54,934 nucleotides of DNA, taken from NCBI GenBank assembly GCA_021775315.1, contig JAJFIC010000055.1, forward strand, positions 1-54,934, in the 5' to 3' direction. Made by a program: the position numbers and the translations under genes. Below the pieces are notes generated by a model. The model did not search any database, was not told the origin of the DNA, and saw only the letters and a list, made by a program, of their open reading frames with translations. This DNA is from Paracoccaceae bacterium (GTDB taxonomy: Bacteria > Pseudomonadota > Alphaproteobacteria > Rhodobacterales > Rhodobacteraceae). Shown here one piece after another: positions 17,060 through 25,243 of the stretch (its first letter is position 1; each line of letters begins with the position of its first letter).

Positions 17060-17085
17060 TCATTGTTCAAAAAATACTCCCGCCG
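17060..17085 (-). repeat. Intergenic repeat copy B with terminator-like hairpin
   Basis: On the minus strand a CTCC-GGCG-GGAG hairpin is followed by AGTATTTTTTGAACAATGA (17078-17060). The 19-base tail is identical to copy A at 41505-41523. For the minus-strand reading it lies beyond the stop of the DUF374 gene and could act as its intrinsic terminator. Confidence 0.5.
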
Positions 17086-17124
17086 GAGGCTCCGACCTTT
17101 CGGCCAACGCTGCCCCGTCGGATT

Positions 17125-17793
17125 TCACGACGTCCGGTCAGCCAGCGCAAAAGCGCGCGCCTGCACTTTGTCAAGCGCCGCTTTCAATTCCGCTTGATAC
17201 CCCGCAAGCGGGCTGCCGTCATCGGGAACCTTGATTTCCGGACCTGCCACATAGGCCAGCCGCGAAAAGGGCAGATGCAATTGTGTCTTGTCCCAGTTGC
17301 GCAAGATTTTTCGGTTGGATGTGGCAATGGCCACGGGAACAATCGGGGCGCCGCTTTTTCGGGCCAGCAGCAAGATGCCTTCACCGACCTTCAGCGCCTC
17401 TTTTGGCACATCCGCCGTTGTCAGAACGCTTTCACCACCCCGCAGGGCGCGCAGCATTTGCAGAAAGGCACGCGCACCACCCTTGCCGGTTTGGGTTTTG
17501 TCGGTGTTGCCGCTGCCGTGGATCAGTTTCAGGCCCAGAATGCCAACAGCCCCGCCAATCATCTGGCCGTCGCCGTGCAGTGCCACCAGCGCATAGGGGC
17601 GCGGTTTGCCGTGGAACCAGAATGGAAACAGAAAATTCTGACCATGCCAATTGGCGTAAATTGTCGATGCCGGATCGTTTTGAATCTTCGGTTCAATAAT
17701 TTTGCGCGACGTATAATAAACCAGCCGCAAATAGGTCGCGACCACATAGCGCCCAAACGGCCCACGCAAAAAAGACTTAAGCGAGTGTTTCAA
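17125..17793 (-). CDS. DUF374 lysophospholipid acyltransferase family protein
   Basis: DUF374 proteins resemble the acyltransferases that add acyl groups to lipid precursors such as KDO-lipid A or lysophospholipid. The 222-residue product from TTG 17793 starts with a basic amphipathic helix and ATYLRLVYYTSRK, then YANWHGQNFLFPFW (the family's HGQ in place of the usual NHxxxxD), LVALHGDGQMIGGAVG, a GKGGARAFLQMLRAL segment and LTTADVPKEA. I chose TTG because GGAG lies ten bases upstream and the length fits the family. The open frame extends to 18027, but that part looks noncoding and overlaps the rpsD promoter. GTG 17826 is another possible start. Confidence 0.75.
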   Translation of the reverse strand: MKHSLKSFLRGPFGRYVVATYLRLVYYTSRKIIEPKIQNDPASTIYANWHGQNFLFPFWFHGKPRPYALVALHGDGQMIGGAVGILGLKLIHGSGNTDKTQTGKGGARAFLQMLRALRGGESVLTTADVPKEALKVGEGILLLARKSGAPIVPVAIATSNRKILRNWDKTQLHLPFSRLAYVAGPEIKVPDDGSPLAGYQAELKAALDKVQARAFALADRTS

Positions 17794-17887
17794 GGTGGGT
17801 CTGCTCCGGTAGGGTAATTCTTGCACGGATATTAGGCTGGAATTCCGCCGCTGTGAATCCCCTAAATCAAGCGAGCGGCGACTCGGC

Positions 17888-17915
17888 TTGACACCGGGGA
17901 TCAGATGCCTATAAC
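17888..17915 (+). promoter_or_regulatory. Sigma-70-type promoter of rpsD
   Basis: A perfect TTGACA at 17888-17893 is followed after 16 bp by TATAAC at 17910-17915. Transcription would start near 17922, leaving a leader of about 165 bases before the rpsD GTG at 18089. Confidence 0.65.
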
Positions 17916-17958
17916 CCGCGCATCCGGCATGAAAAGGCTGGATCATATTGGTGTTGGT

Positions 17959-18060
17959 GGCCCCCGCAAGGGGATGCCTGTCGCCCGGAAACGGGAAAGG
18001 ACAACGCCCTTCACATAGCGTTTGCATCCCGGGAACCTGAATTGGTTTTCAAATGGGGGC
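17959..18060 (+). promoter_or_regulatory. Structured leader of rpsD (candidate S4 autoregulatory element)
   Basis: Three successive hairpins can be drawn. The first is GGC-CCCC-GCAA-GGGG-(AU)-GCC at 17959-17978, closed by a GNRA loop. The second is CCCG-GAAA-CGGG at 17984-17995 with an outer GUC/GAC pairing (17980-17982 with 18000-18002), again a GNRA loop. The third is a long hairpin at 18024-18060 whose inner arm pairs AACC with GGTT. S4 controls its own synthesis through leader structures in other bacteria. Whether this leader binds S4 is inferred; I know of no described family that it matches. Confidence 0.4.
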
Positions 18061-18088
18061 AAAAGCACTCAAACGAAGGAGATCAGCC

Positions 18089-18709
18089 GTGACCAAACGC
18101 ACCGCTGCCAAATACAAACTTGACCGCCGGATGGGCGAAAACATCTGGGGCCGTCCTAAATCCCCCGTCAATCGTCGTGAATATGGCCCGGGCCAGCACG
18201 GTCAGCGCCGCAAAGGCAAATTGTCCGATTTCGGCCTGCAGCTGCGCGCCAAGCAAAAGCTTAAAGGCTATTACGGCGACCTGACCGAAAAACAGTTCCG
18301 CCGGATTTACACAGAGGCCGAGCGGGTCAAAGGCGACACAGGTGAAAACCTGATCGGCTTGCTGGAACGCCGTCTGGACGCCGTTGTTTACCGCGCCAAA
18401 TTCGTACCTACGATTTTTGCTGCGCGCCAGTTTGTAAACCACGGCCACGTGACTGTGAACGGCAAGAAGGTTAACATTCCTTCCTACCGGGTTAAAGAAG
18501 GCGACGTGATCACCGTGCGCGACAAATCCAAGCAAATGGGTCTGGTGCTTGAGGCCGTGGCCTCGGCCGAGCGTGACACACCGGAATACATGAATGTTGA
18601 CCACAGCAAGATGTCGACTGAATTCATTCGTACCCCCGGCCTGTCTGACGTGCCATATCCGGTCATGATGGAACCAAATCTGGTCGTCGAATTCTACGCC
18701 AAGAACTGA
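18089..18709 (+). CDS. rpsD: 30S ribosomal protein S4
   Basis: S4 is a primary 16S rRNA-binding protein that starts assembly of the small subunit body. The 206-residue product begins with GTG at 18089 ([16 protein letters not shown]), preceded by AAGGAG. It has the N-terminal domain, the S4 RNA-binding domain ([15 protein letters not shown], then [20 protein letters not shown]) and the C-terminal tail ending in VEFYAKN. In Rhodobacterales rpsD stands apart from the main ribosomal clusters, as here. It has its own promoter and terminator. Confidence 0.98.
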   Translation: MTKRTAAKYKLDRRMGENIWGRPKSPVNRREYGPGQHGQRRKGKLSDFGLQLRAKQKLKGYYGDLTEKQFRRIYTEAERVKGDTGENLIGLLERRLDAVVYRAKFVPTIFAARQFVNHGHVTVNGKKVNIPSYRVKEGDVITVRDKSKQMGLVLEAVASAERDTPEYMNVDHSKMSTEFIRTPGLSDVPYPVMMEPNLVVEFYAKN

Positions 18710-18734
18710 TCCAAACAGATCGCAGAAATTCCAG

Positions 18735-18763
18735 AAAGGCCGCGCATCGTCGCGGCCTTTTTG
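18735..18763 (+). terminator. Intrinsic terminator of rpsD
   Basis: AAAGGCCGCG (18735-18744) pairs perfectly with CGCGGCCTTT (18751-18760) around a six-base loop, and the T run continues to 18763. The stem starts 25 bases after the rpsD stop. Confidence 0.9.
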
Positions 18764-18770
18764 ATTGCCG

Positions 18771-19235
18771 CTATAGGGGCAAGGGGCGCTGTTCCAATAT
18801 CGCCTCCATAGCAAAATACGATGTGACACTGTCCAGTTCGACCTTGGAAATCAGCCGCTGATAAACCGCGTCATAGCTGGTCATATCGCTGGTCACTACT
18901 TTCAGCATATAGTCATAGTCGCCACCAATCCGAAAGAAATCGGTGACCTCAGGTATCGTGCTGACATGGCGGCGAAAACTGTTCAGCCAGTCCGCCGAAT
19001 GATGCCGTGTCCGCAGCATGACAAAGACCACCAGCCCCAATCCCAGCATGTCACGGTCAAGCCGGGCGGTTGATCCGCGCAATACGCCCGACGCGTTCAG
19101 GGCCTGCAATCGCCGCCAGCAGGCGTTTTGTGACAACCCCACCTGATCGGCCAATTCGCGTTGCGACAGGGACGAATCCTTTTGCAGTTGCGCCAAAATG
19201 CTGCGGTCAATTTGATCTACATTATGATGTTTCAT
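18771..19235 (-). CDS. Lrp/AsnC-family transcriptional regulator
   Basis: The product of about 154 residues (ATG 19235; a GTG at 19250 would add five) starts with an Lrp helix-turn-helix: IDRSILAQLQKDSSLSQREL, then GLSQNACWRRLQALNASGVL. It ends in the RAM ligand-binding domain (FRIGGDYDYMLKVVTSDMTSYDAVYQRLIS). Lrp/AsnC regulators bind DNA as octamers and respond to amino acids. It is divergent from the class V aminotransferase gene across about 100 bp, so that gene is the likely target; this is inferred from position. Confidence 0.9.
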   Translation of the reverse strand: MKHHNVDQIDRSILAQLQKDSSLSQRELADQVGLSQNACWRRLQALNASGVLRGSTARLDRDMLGLGLVVFVMLRTRHHSADWLNSFRRHVSTIPEVTDFFRIGGDYDYMLKVVTSDMTSYDAVYQRLISKVELDSVTSYFAMEAILEQRPLPL

Positions 19236-19335
19236 TCGATCATATGACACAAGTTATCCGACTTAGGCAATGATTTAGGGGCAGTTATTGCACGGTAAAC
19301 CAGTTCAAATGCTGCAAGCAATGGGAAAACGCATC

Positions 19336-20730
19336 ATGCCTTTGAATGAATTCCGAAACAGCCTGAAATCCTTCTCGATCATTGACGACCTGCACAGCGG
19401 CCTGATCGGTGAGGGGCAGCTTATCGCCGGCTCGCTTGGTGACGTGCCGCTGATCTATGCAGATTACGTTGCCTCTGGTCGGGCCTTGCGGCAGGTCGAA
19501 ACCTTCATCATGGATCATGTGCTGCCATTCTATGCCAACACCCATACCGAAGACAGCTTTTGCGGTCATTACACCACCAGATTGCGCGAAGATGCGCGTG
19601 CGGAAATTGCCCGCCTCACCGGGGCCGGTGCGGGCTGTTCGGTGGTTTTTGCAGGCTCTGGTGCAACGGCGGGATTGAACCGACTGGTGCAGTTGTTTGG
19701 CGTCAATGCGGCCCGGAATCCCGTTGTTCTGGTGGGGCCTTATGAGCACCACTCAAACATTCTGCCATGGCGCGAAAGCAATGCGCGCGTGCTGGAAATC
19801 CCCGAAGCTTCAACCGGCGGTCCAGATCTGGACGCGCTAGAGGCCGCGCTAAAAGACGCCAGCGGTTCCGATCTGGTGATCGGCAGCTTTTCCGCCGCAT
19901 CCAATGTGACCGGCATCGTGACAGATACAACGCCGGTCACCCGGTTGTTGAAACGATACGGGGCGCTTTCGGTATGGGATTACGCCGGTGGCGCGCCTTA
20001 TCTTTCGATTGATATGGCGACCGGAACAGACGCTGAAAAGGATGCGGTGGTTGTGTCGGCGCATAAGTTTCCCGGCGGGCCGGGGGCGTCTGGCGTTCTA
20101 ATCCTGCGCGATGCGGCGGTTGTTTCCAAGGTTCCAACATGGCCCGGTGGCGGCACGGTTTCGTATGTTTCGCCCTGGGATCATGACTATATTGATGACA
20201 TCCCAACCCGTGAAGAGGCCGGAACGCCAAATGTTGTAGGCGACATTCGCGCAGCATTGGTATTCATGGTCAAAGACGCGATCGGGCAACGCAGGATTGC
20301 CACGCGTGAGTCCGAATTGAACGCGATGGCGCTAGCAGGCTGGGGTGATAACCCGGCTTTGCAATTGCTGGGCGTGGATAATCCGCATCGTTTGCCGATC
20401 TATTCGTTTCTTGTTCACGGTTTGGATGGAGCTTTGGTGCACCACAAGGACTTCACACAGATGCTCAGCGATCTATATGGCATCCAGACCCGGGGCGGTT
20501 GTGCCTGCGCCGGGCCTTACGGGCATTGTCTGTTGAACGTTGATCGTAAGACTTCCGAGGCTTTGCGGCTTGAAGTTCTGTCAGGCAACGATCGGGCGAA
20601 ACCGGGCTGGGTCCGCCTGAATTTCAGCTATTTGATGAGCGATGAAACCGCGCACTACATCATTGATAGCGTGAATGATTTGACCCGGCGGATGATGGAA
20701 ACGGTGCCCGAGACCCAGATTTCCGCCTGA
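19336..20730 (+). CDS. Class V aminotransferase fold protein, cysteine-desulfurase-like
   Basis: The 464-residue product (start MPLNEFRNS at 19336; ATG 19321 and TTG 19288 are alternatives) has the fold of NifS/SufS. It shows FAGSGATAGLNRLVQL, VGPYEHHSNILPWRE, VWDYAGGAPY (Asp215) and the cofactor lysine Lys244 in SAHKFPGGPGASG. A cysteine-rich loop RGGCACAGPYGH (Cys389, Cys391) lies where desulfurases carry the catalytic Cys. It is longer than typical SufS (about 400-410). No Suf or Isc scaffold gene is adjacent. It faces the YeeE-like sulfur transporter gene tail to tail with eight bases between, and has an Lrp regulator upstream. It could be a cysteine lyase or desulfurase outside Fe-S assembly. 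Confidence 0.8.
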   Translation: MPLNEFRNSLKSFSIIDDLHSGLIGEGQLIAGSLGDVPLIYADYVASGRALRQVETFIMDHVLPFYANTHTEDSFCGHYTTRLREDARAEIARLTGAGAGCSVVFAGSGATAGLNRLVQLFGVNAARNPVVLVGPYEHHSNILPWRESNARVLEIPEASTGGPDLDALEAALKDASGSDLVIGSFSAASNVTGIVTDTTPVTRLLKRYGALSVWDYAGGAPYLSIDMATGTDAEKDAVVVSAHKFPGGPGASGVLILRDAAVVSKVPTWPGGGTVSYVSPWDHDYIDDIPTREEAGTPNVVGDIRAALVFMVKDAIGQRRIATRESELNAMALAGWGDNPALQLLGVDNPHRLPIYSFLVHGLDGALVHHKDFTQMLSDLYGIQTRGGCACAGPYGHCLLNVDRKTSEALRLEVLSGNDRAKPGWVRLNFSYLMSDETAHYIIDSVNDLTRRMMETVPETQISA

Positions 20731-20738
20731 AACCTTTG

Positions 20739-21797
20739 TCATGCAGTTGCAGCCAGCACATGTCGCCGGTCAACCAAAATGTCGGTGGCGATTGCACCGA
20801 CCCACATGGAAAACAGGGCGATCCATGCTGTTTGTGCAAAGATTGACGCCCCGGTAAGGCCGTTGCCGATGGCGCAGCCACCCGCCAGCATGCCGCCAAA
20901 ACCCATGAGTGCTGCCCCAATCATGCCGCGGCGCATTGGGGCCGGGCCGTCAAAACCCTGAAACCGGAATTCGCGCGTTGCCATTGAAGCCAGAAAAGCC
21001 CCAAGGAAGACACCGGGCACGAGGCCGATCTCAAATTTCAGGACCGGATCGCTTGTCAGAAAATACATCAGCGTCGTGGCCGATGGCCCGGTAAAGGTAG
21101 CGCTTTGCACGGTCACAGGCTCAAAACTGACCTCAGCCAGGATCGAGGTCATGATCCAGCCCAAAGCGACGGCAAAGCCAACCCCTGATGCCATGACCAA
21201 TCGCCCATAGCCGATCTTGTTCTGGTGCGACAGAACAAGCGCCAGCGCTGCCACACTCAGCCCCAAAACCAGTCCGGTAGATGCCGGCAAGTGCATGTCG
21301 GCCAAAATATGCACATTGCGGCCTGACGGTGTGATCCATAATCCGGCAAGCCAATTGCGCAAAGGTGCCAGCCAACCGGCCATCGCCATTTGTGCAAATA
21401 CCGCAAAGACCAGGCCGTTTGTCACAGACCTAAGGTTCCCGGTCGCTGCCAGCACAAGCATCCGGCCAGAACAACCGCGCGCCAAAATCATCCCCATGCC
21501 AAACAGCAAACCGCCGATAATGGCGCCGGAATAAGACCCGGCCACCGACATAATCCGGGCTTGCGATGTGGAAATGATCCCGGCCAGTTCAGCGCTTTGG
21601 GTCCAGATAACAGCGGTGGAAAAGGTCAACAGCCACACAGACATCCTCGGGCCCATCTGAATGCGCGCAAATTCGACGCAAGCGGCGCGCAAACAGAACC
21701 GCGAACGCTGTGCCGCGATGCCAAAGACCAGACCGACCAACAGCCCAACAAGGCCAGCAGCCAATTCTTCGTCAAGCGTTTCGACAAGCCAGAGCAA
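20739..21797 (-). CDS. YeeE/YedE family membrane transporter (TsuA-like, thiosulfate or related sulfur uptake)
   Basis: The 352-residue integral membrane protein has about nine or ten hydrophobic segments and three conserved cysteine motifs: SRFCLR (Cys35), ARGCSGR (Cys109) and AGGCAIGNGLTG (Cys308). In TsuA three cysteines in these settings hand thiosulfate through the protein. The start is TTG 21797 with AAGGAGG a few bases upstream. A palindrome, TATTAG-N6-CTAATA, lies 38-55 bp upstream of the start. Some YeeE members carry a partner TusA; none is adjacent here. Substrate among thiosulfate, sulfide or selenium species cannot be decided from sequence. Confidence 0.85.
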   Translation of the reverse strand: MLWLVETLDEELAAGLVGLLVGLVFGIAAQRSRFCLRAACVEFARIQMGPRMSVWLLTFSTAVIWTQSAELAGIISTSQARIMSVAGSYSGAIIGGLLFGMGMILARGCSGRMLVLAATGNLRSVTNGLVFAVFAQMAMAGWLAPLRNWLAGLWITPSGRNVHILADMHLPASTGLVLGLSVAALALVLSHQNKIGYGRLVMASGVGFAVALGWIMTSILAEVSFEPVTVQSATFTGPSATTLMYFLTSDPVLKFEIGLVPGVFLGAFLASMATREFRFQGFDGPAPMRRGMIGAALMGFGGMLAGGCAIGNGLTGASIFAQTAWIALFSMWVGAIATDILVDRRHVLAATA

Positions 21798-21834
21798 ACC
21801 GGCCTCCTTAAAAAATGGCTGCGTGCTGTTTGTT

Positions 21835-21852
21835 TATTAGCAATACCTAATA
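21835..21852. promoter_or_regulatory. 18-bp palindrome upstream of the YeeE-like gene
   Basis: TATTAG (21835-21840), six bases, then CTAATA (21847-21852) form a perfect inverted repeat in the AT-rich gap between the divergent YeeE-like and MFS genes. It is a plausible repressor operator. Which regulator binds it is unknown; sulfide-responsive ArsR-type regulators often control such genes elsewhere. Confidence 0.35.
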
Positions 21853-21967
21853 TTCATACTTTGATCTATGTCACAAAAATCCACATTTCAGTCGGGTTCG
21901 ACAGGTTCAAGCGCTTGGCATGTAATCAGTTCTGGTGCGCCCTAGGCGAAAGGTCTAATGCGGTTAG

Positions 21968-23218
21968 ATGACACGTTTTCTGAAACCCGATTTTTACGGC
22001 CTGGAAGAGGCAAAGTCGCTGCCGCGTTGGCGTCAGCCGATTGTCTTGCTGTTTGTCATGGCTGCTGCCATGCCGCTGGCCTTTTCGGTCTGGAGTGCGC
22101 TTTTAAACAATTTCGTTATCGAAATTGCCAGCTTTGACGGTGTCAAAATTGGCTGGCTACAGACAGTGCGTGAAATTCCGGGGTTTCTTGCGATTGGCGT
22201 GATCGCCATCATCATATTTATGCGCGAACAGGTTCTGGGTCTTGTGTCCCTGATCGCACTTGGACTTGCGACGGCCGTTACGTCGTATTTCCCAGCTTTC
22301 GAGGGATTGCTGGTGACGACGATGATCAGTTCGATCGGGTTTCACTATTATGAAACAGTGAATCAGTCGCTGCAATTGCAGTGGATCGACCGCGATAAGG
22401 CGCCTCAAGTGTTGGGCTGGCTGGTCGCCGCAGGTTCGGCGGCTTCTTTGTTTGCCTATGCGGGTATCGTTCTGGGCTGGAAATACTGGGGCCTGACCTA
22501 TGAAATGGCGTATCTGCTGGGGGGTGGCCTGACCATTCTGCTGGCGCTATTTTGTCTGTTGGCCTATCCGCAATTTGACGCGCCGACACCGCAATTAAAG
22601 CGCATGATCCTGCGCAAACGTTATTGGCTGTATTACGCATTGCAATTCATGGCCGGTGCCCGGCGGCAAATTTTTATCGTGTTTGCAGCGTTCATGATGG
22701 TCGAAAAATTCGGGTTTGAGGTGCATACCCTGACCGCGCTGTTTCTGATCAACTTTGTCGCCAACATCATTTTTGCGCCGATAATGGGCCGCGTGGTCAC
22801 CCTTTTTGGCGAGCGCAATGCGTTGGCCTTTGAATATATCGGTCTGATCGGCGTATTTTTGGCCTATGGCGGCATTTATTATTTCGGTTGGGGGGCGACA
22901 TTGGCGGCGACGCTTTATGTCGTGGATCATTTGTTTTTCGCGCTGGCATTTGCCCAAAAAACCTATTTCCAGAAAATTGCTGACGCGAGGGACATCGCGC
23001 CAACGGCTGCGGTTGCCTTTACCATCAATCACATCGCTGCCGTGTGCTTGCCAGCATTGCTTGGCTATTTGTGGATCACCTCGCCGGGTATGGTGTTTGG
23101 ACTGGCTGCGGGCATGGCGCTGGCGTCTTTGTTGTTGGTTTTACTGATACCGCGACATCCAAGTCAGGGTAACGAGACGATTTTTTCACGCCGTTCGGCG
23201 CCCGTTCTGGCGGAATGA
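21968..23218 (+). CDS. Major facilitator superfamily (MFS) transporter
   Basis: The 416-residue product has about twelve hydrophobic segments in two groups of six, joined by a charged loop around residue 210 (PQFDAPTPQLKRMILRKRYW). The N-terminal cytoplasmic part precedes IVLLFVMAAAMPLAFSVWSALL. It lacks features that name a substrate. Internal segments include FHYYETVNQSLQLQW and the second-half loop GRVVTLFGERNAL, which resembles the MFS signature loop. It is divergent from the YeeE-like gene and three bases upstream of the MATE gene, so the two transporters are probably co-transcribed. Confidence 0.8.
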   Translation: MTRFLKPDFYGLEEAKSLPRWRQPIVLLFVMAAAMPLAFSVWSALLNNFVIEIASFDGVKIGWLQTVREIPGFLAIGVIAIIIFMREQVLGLVSLIALGLATAVTSYFPAFEGLLVTTMISSIGFHYYETVNQSLQLQWIDRDKAPQVLGWLVAAGSAASLFAYAGIVLGWKYWGLTYEMAYLLGGGLTILLALFCLLAYPQFDAPTPQLKRMILRKRYWLYYALQFMAGARRQIFIVFAAFMMVEKFGFEVHTLTALFLINFVANIIFAPIMGRVVTLFGERNALAFEYIGLIGVFLAYGGIYYFGWGATLAATLYVVDHLFFALAFAQKTYFQKIADARDIAPTAAVAFTINHIAAVCLPALLGYLWITSPGMVFGLAAGMALASLLLVLLIPRHPSQGNETIFSRRSAPVLAE

Positions 23219-23221
23219 TAA

Positions 23222-24577
23222 ATGTCTGAAAGCGCGGGTCGTTTTCTGACAGGATCCACAATGGGCCACGTGGTGAAGATGACACTGACCGGATCGGTTG
23301 GCGTTTCCTTCATGTTTCTGGTGGATGCTGCAAATCTGTTCTGGGTGTCCCTATTGGGGGTCGAACAGTACATGGCCTCGCTTGGTTTTGCCTGGGTGAT
23401 CCAGTTTTTTTCGGTTTCCTTCGGCATGGGCATGATGATCGCGGTGATTGCGTCGGTGTCGCGTCTGATTGGGCGCGGCGACCGGGCTGATGCGCGGCGG
23501 CAAACCACGGTGTGTGCGATTTCGGCCTTTCTGTTGCAGCTTTTGGTCGCCAGCCTGACCCTATTTTATCGCCATGAATTGTTGGCGCTGGCCGGGGCCG
23601 AGGGGCAGACGGCGATTGATGCCGCGCGCTATCTGATGATCTCGATGCCGTCGTTGCCTTTCATGGCGCTGGGTATGGTCGGTTCGGCGGTTTTGCGGGC
23701 CGAAGGCGACGCGTGGCGGGCGATGACGGTGACATTGTCGTCAGGTGTGGTTTCGATGGTTATCGACCCGTTTTTGATTTTCGGCCTTGATCTTGGCCTT
23801 GACGGGGCGGCGTTGGCTGTGGTCACGGCCCGGGTTTTGTCCGGGGCGATCTCGATCTATTTCGTTTTGCGGGTTCACGATCTGGCGGGGCGGATCAGCT
23901 GGTCAGATTTCACCCGGCTTTTCCCACCTTTCGCGGTCATCGCCGTGCCCGCAGTTCTGACCCAGTTGTCGACACCATTTGGCAATTATGTCGTCACAAC
24001 GGTGATTGCCGGGTTCGGCGACGGTGCGGTTGCCGGTTGGGCCGTGGTGGCGCGACTGACGGTTTTGGCCTTTGGTGGGTTATTTGCGCTTTCCGGGGCC
24101 ATTGGCGGCATTTTCGGGCAAAACTACGGGGCTGGTCGGTTTGATCGGGTCAAACGCACGTATCGGGACGCCTTGGTGTTTTGCGTGATCTACACGCTGA
24201 TCGCGTGGTCGTTGCTGGCCTTTGCCACCAGTTATATCATTGCGGCCTTTGGGCTGGGTGCAGAGGCGTCGCAGGTGATCTCGGCCTTCACTTTGCTGGC
24301 GGCGGGTGGTTGGGTCTTTACCGGCGCTTTGTTTGTTGCCAATTCGGCGTTCAACTCGTTATCCCGCCCGTTATGGTCGACGCTGTTTAACTGGTCGCGG
24401 GACGGCCTTCTGTTGTGGCCCTTGGTTGTTCTGTTCAGCGGCTGGTTTGCCTCATCCGGCGCGATTTATGGCCAGGCATTATCCAGCGTGATTGTCGGGA
24501 TCATAGCAGGGGTGGTTGGCTGGCTTTATGTTGCCCGTCTGGACAGGCAAAGCACCGCGGTTTATGCATCCGATTAA
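23222..24577 (+). CDS. MATE family efflux transporter
   Basis: MATE proteins expel cationic compounds using Na+ or H+ gradients. The 451-residue product has twelve hydrophobic segments in two related halves: GSVGVSFMFLVDAANLFWVS opens the first and VPAVLTQLSTPFGNYVVTTV the second, with the GRFDRVKRTYRDALVF loop between helices 8 and 9. Length is typical. It begins three bases after the MFS stop and ends twelve bases before msrA, so it is part of the MFS-MATE-msrA-prmA transcription unit. Confidence 0.9.
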   Translation: MSESAGRFLTGSTMGHVVKMTLTGSVGVSFMFLVDAANLFWVSLLGVEQYMASLGFAWVIQFFSVSFGMGMMIAVIASVSRLIGRGDRADARRQTTVCAISAFLLQLLVASLTLFYRHELLALAGAEGQTAIDAARYLMISMPSLPFMALGMVGSAVLRAEGDAWRAMTVTLSSGVVSMVIDPFLIFGLDLGLDGAALAVVTARVLSGAISIYFVLRVHDLAGRISWSDFTRLFPPFAVIAVPAVLTQLSTPFGNYVVTTVIAGFGDGAVAGWAVVARLTVLAFGGLFALSGAIGGIFGQNYGAGRFDRVKRTYRDALVFCVIYTLIAWSLLAFATSYIIAAFGLGAEASQVISAFTLLAAGGWVFTGALFVANSAFNSLSRPLWSTLFNWSRDGLLLWPLVVLFSGWFASSGAIYGQALSSVIVGIIAGVVGWLYVARLDRQSTAVYASD

Positions 24578-24589
24578 AGGAGAGGCCAA

Positions 24590-25240
24590 ATGAACCCACA
24601 TTTTCACAGAAAGCAGGAATTGCCGGACGCGGCCTCGGCCATTCCTGGGCGCACGACGCCACTTGCAACCGCCGAAACCCATTTCGTAAATGGCAGACCG
24701 CTGAAAGGCGGCATTCCCGCTGGGTTTGAAACCGTGTTTTTTGGCATGGGCTGCTTTTGGGGTGCCGAACGTCTCTTGTGGGAACTGGACGGTGTCTGGG
24801 TCACCTCGGTTGGGTATGCAGGCGGGCTGACGCTAAACCCGACTTATGAGGAAACCTGCACCGGTCAAACCGGCCATACAGAAGTGGTGCAAGTTGTTTT
24901 TGACCCCGCCGCGATTGCATTTGCTGACTTGTTGAAGGCTTTTTGGGAAAACCATGATCCGACGCAAGGCATGCGGCAAGGCAACGATCTGGGCACGCAA
25001 TACCGGTCTGCGATTTACACCACGGGGGACGCACAGGCCGAGGTGACACTTGCCTCGCTGCAAATCTATAACGAACGACTTGCGGAGTCTGGTCACGGGG
25101 CGATAACGACTGAGATCGGGCCAATGGGCGTCTACTATTACGCCGAAGAATACCACCAGCAATATTTGGCGAAAAACCCGGGCGGATATTGCAATATCGG
25201 CGGCACCGGTGTCAGTTGCCCAGCCGGATTACAGGATTAA
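24590..25240 (+). CDS. msrA: Peptide-methionine (S)-S-oxide reductase
   Basis: MsrA reduces S-methionine sulfoxide in oxidised proteins and free methionine. The 216-residue product has the active-site motif [10 protein letters not shown] with Cys55, followed by VGYAGG and [20 protein letters not shown]-terminal cysteines near residues 204 and 211 ([13 protein letters not shown]) are the recycling pair. The N-terminal 45 residues before the motif are a common extension of this subgroup. An AGGAGA-type ribosome site precedes it. Together with prmA it follows two transporter genes. Confidence 0.96.
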   Translation: MNPHFHRKQELPDAASAIPGRTTPLATAETHFVNGRPLKGGIPAGFETVFFGMGCFWGAERLLWELDGVWVTSVGYAGGLTLNPTYEETCTGQTGHTEVVQVVFDPAAIAFADLLKAFWENHDPTQGMRQGNDLGTQYRSAIYTTGDAQAEVTLASLQIYNERLAESGHGAITTEIGPMGVYYYAEEYHQQYLAKNPGGYCNIGGTGVSCPAGLQD

Positions 25241-25243
25241 TTA

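Noticed and set aside
17974-18018. Short upstream frame of 14 codons in the rpsD leader (ATG CCT GTC ...)
   Set aside because: It lacks a ribosome site at a usable distance and overlaps the hairpins; kept as leader sequence only.
17794-18027. Upstream extension of the DUF374 frame to 18027
   Set aside because: The extension covers the rpsD promoter and leader, shows no family similarity, and the TTG at 17793 has a ribosome site and gives the usual protein length.
18083-18829. Long open frame antisense to rpsD
   Set aside because: It is the complement of a highly conserved ribosomal gene; GC-rich codon use creates such shadows.
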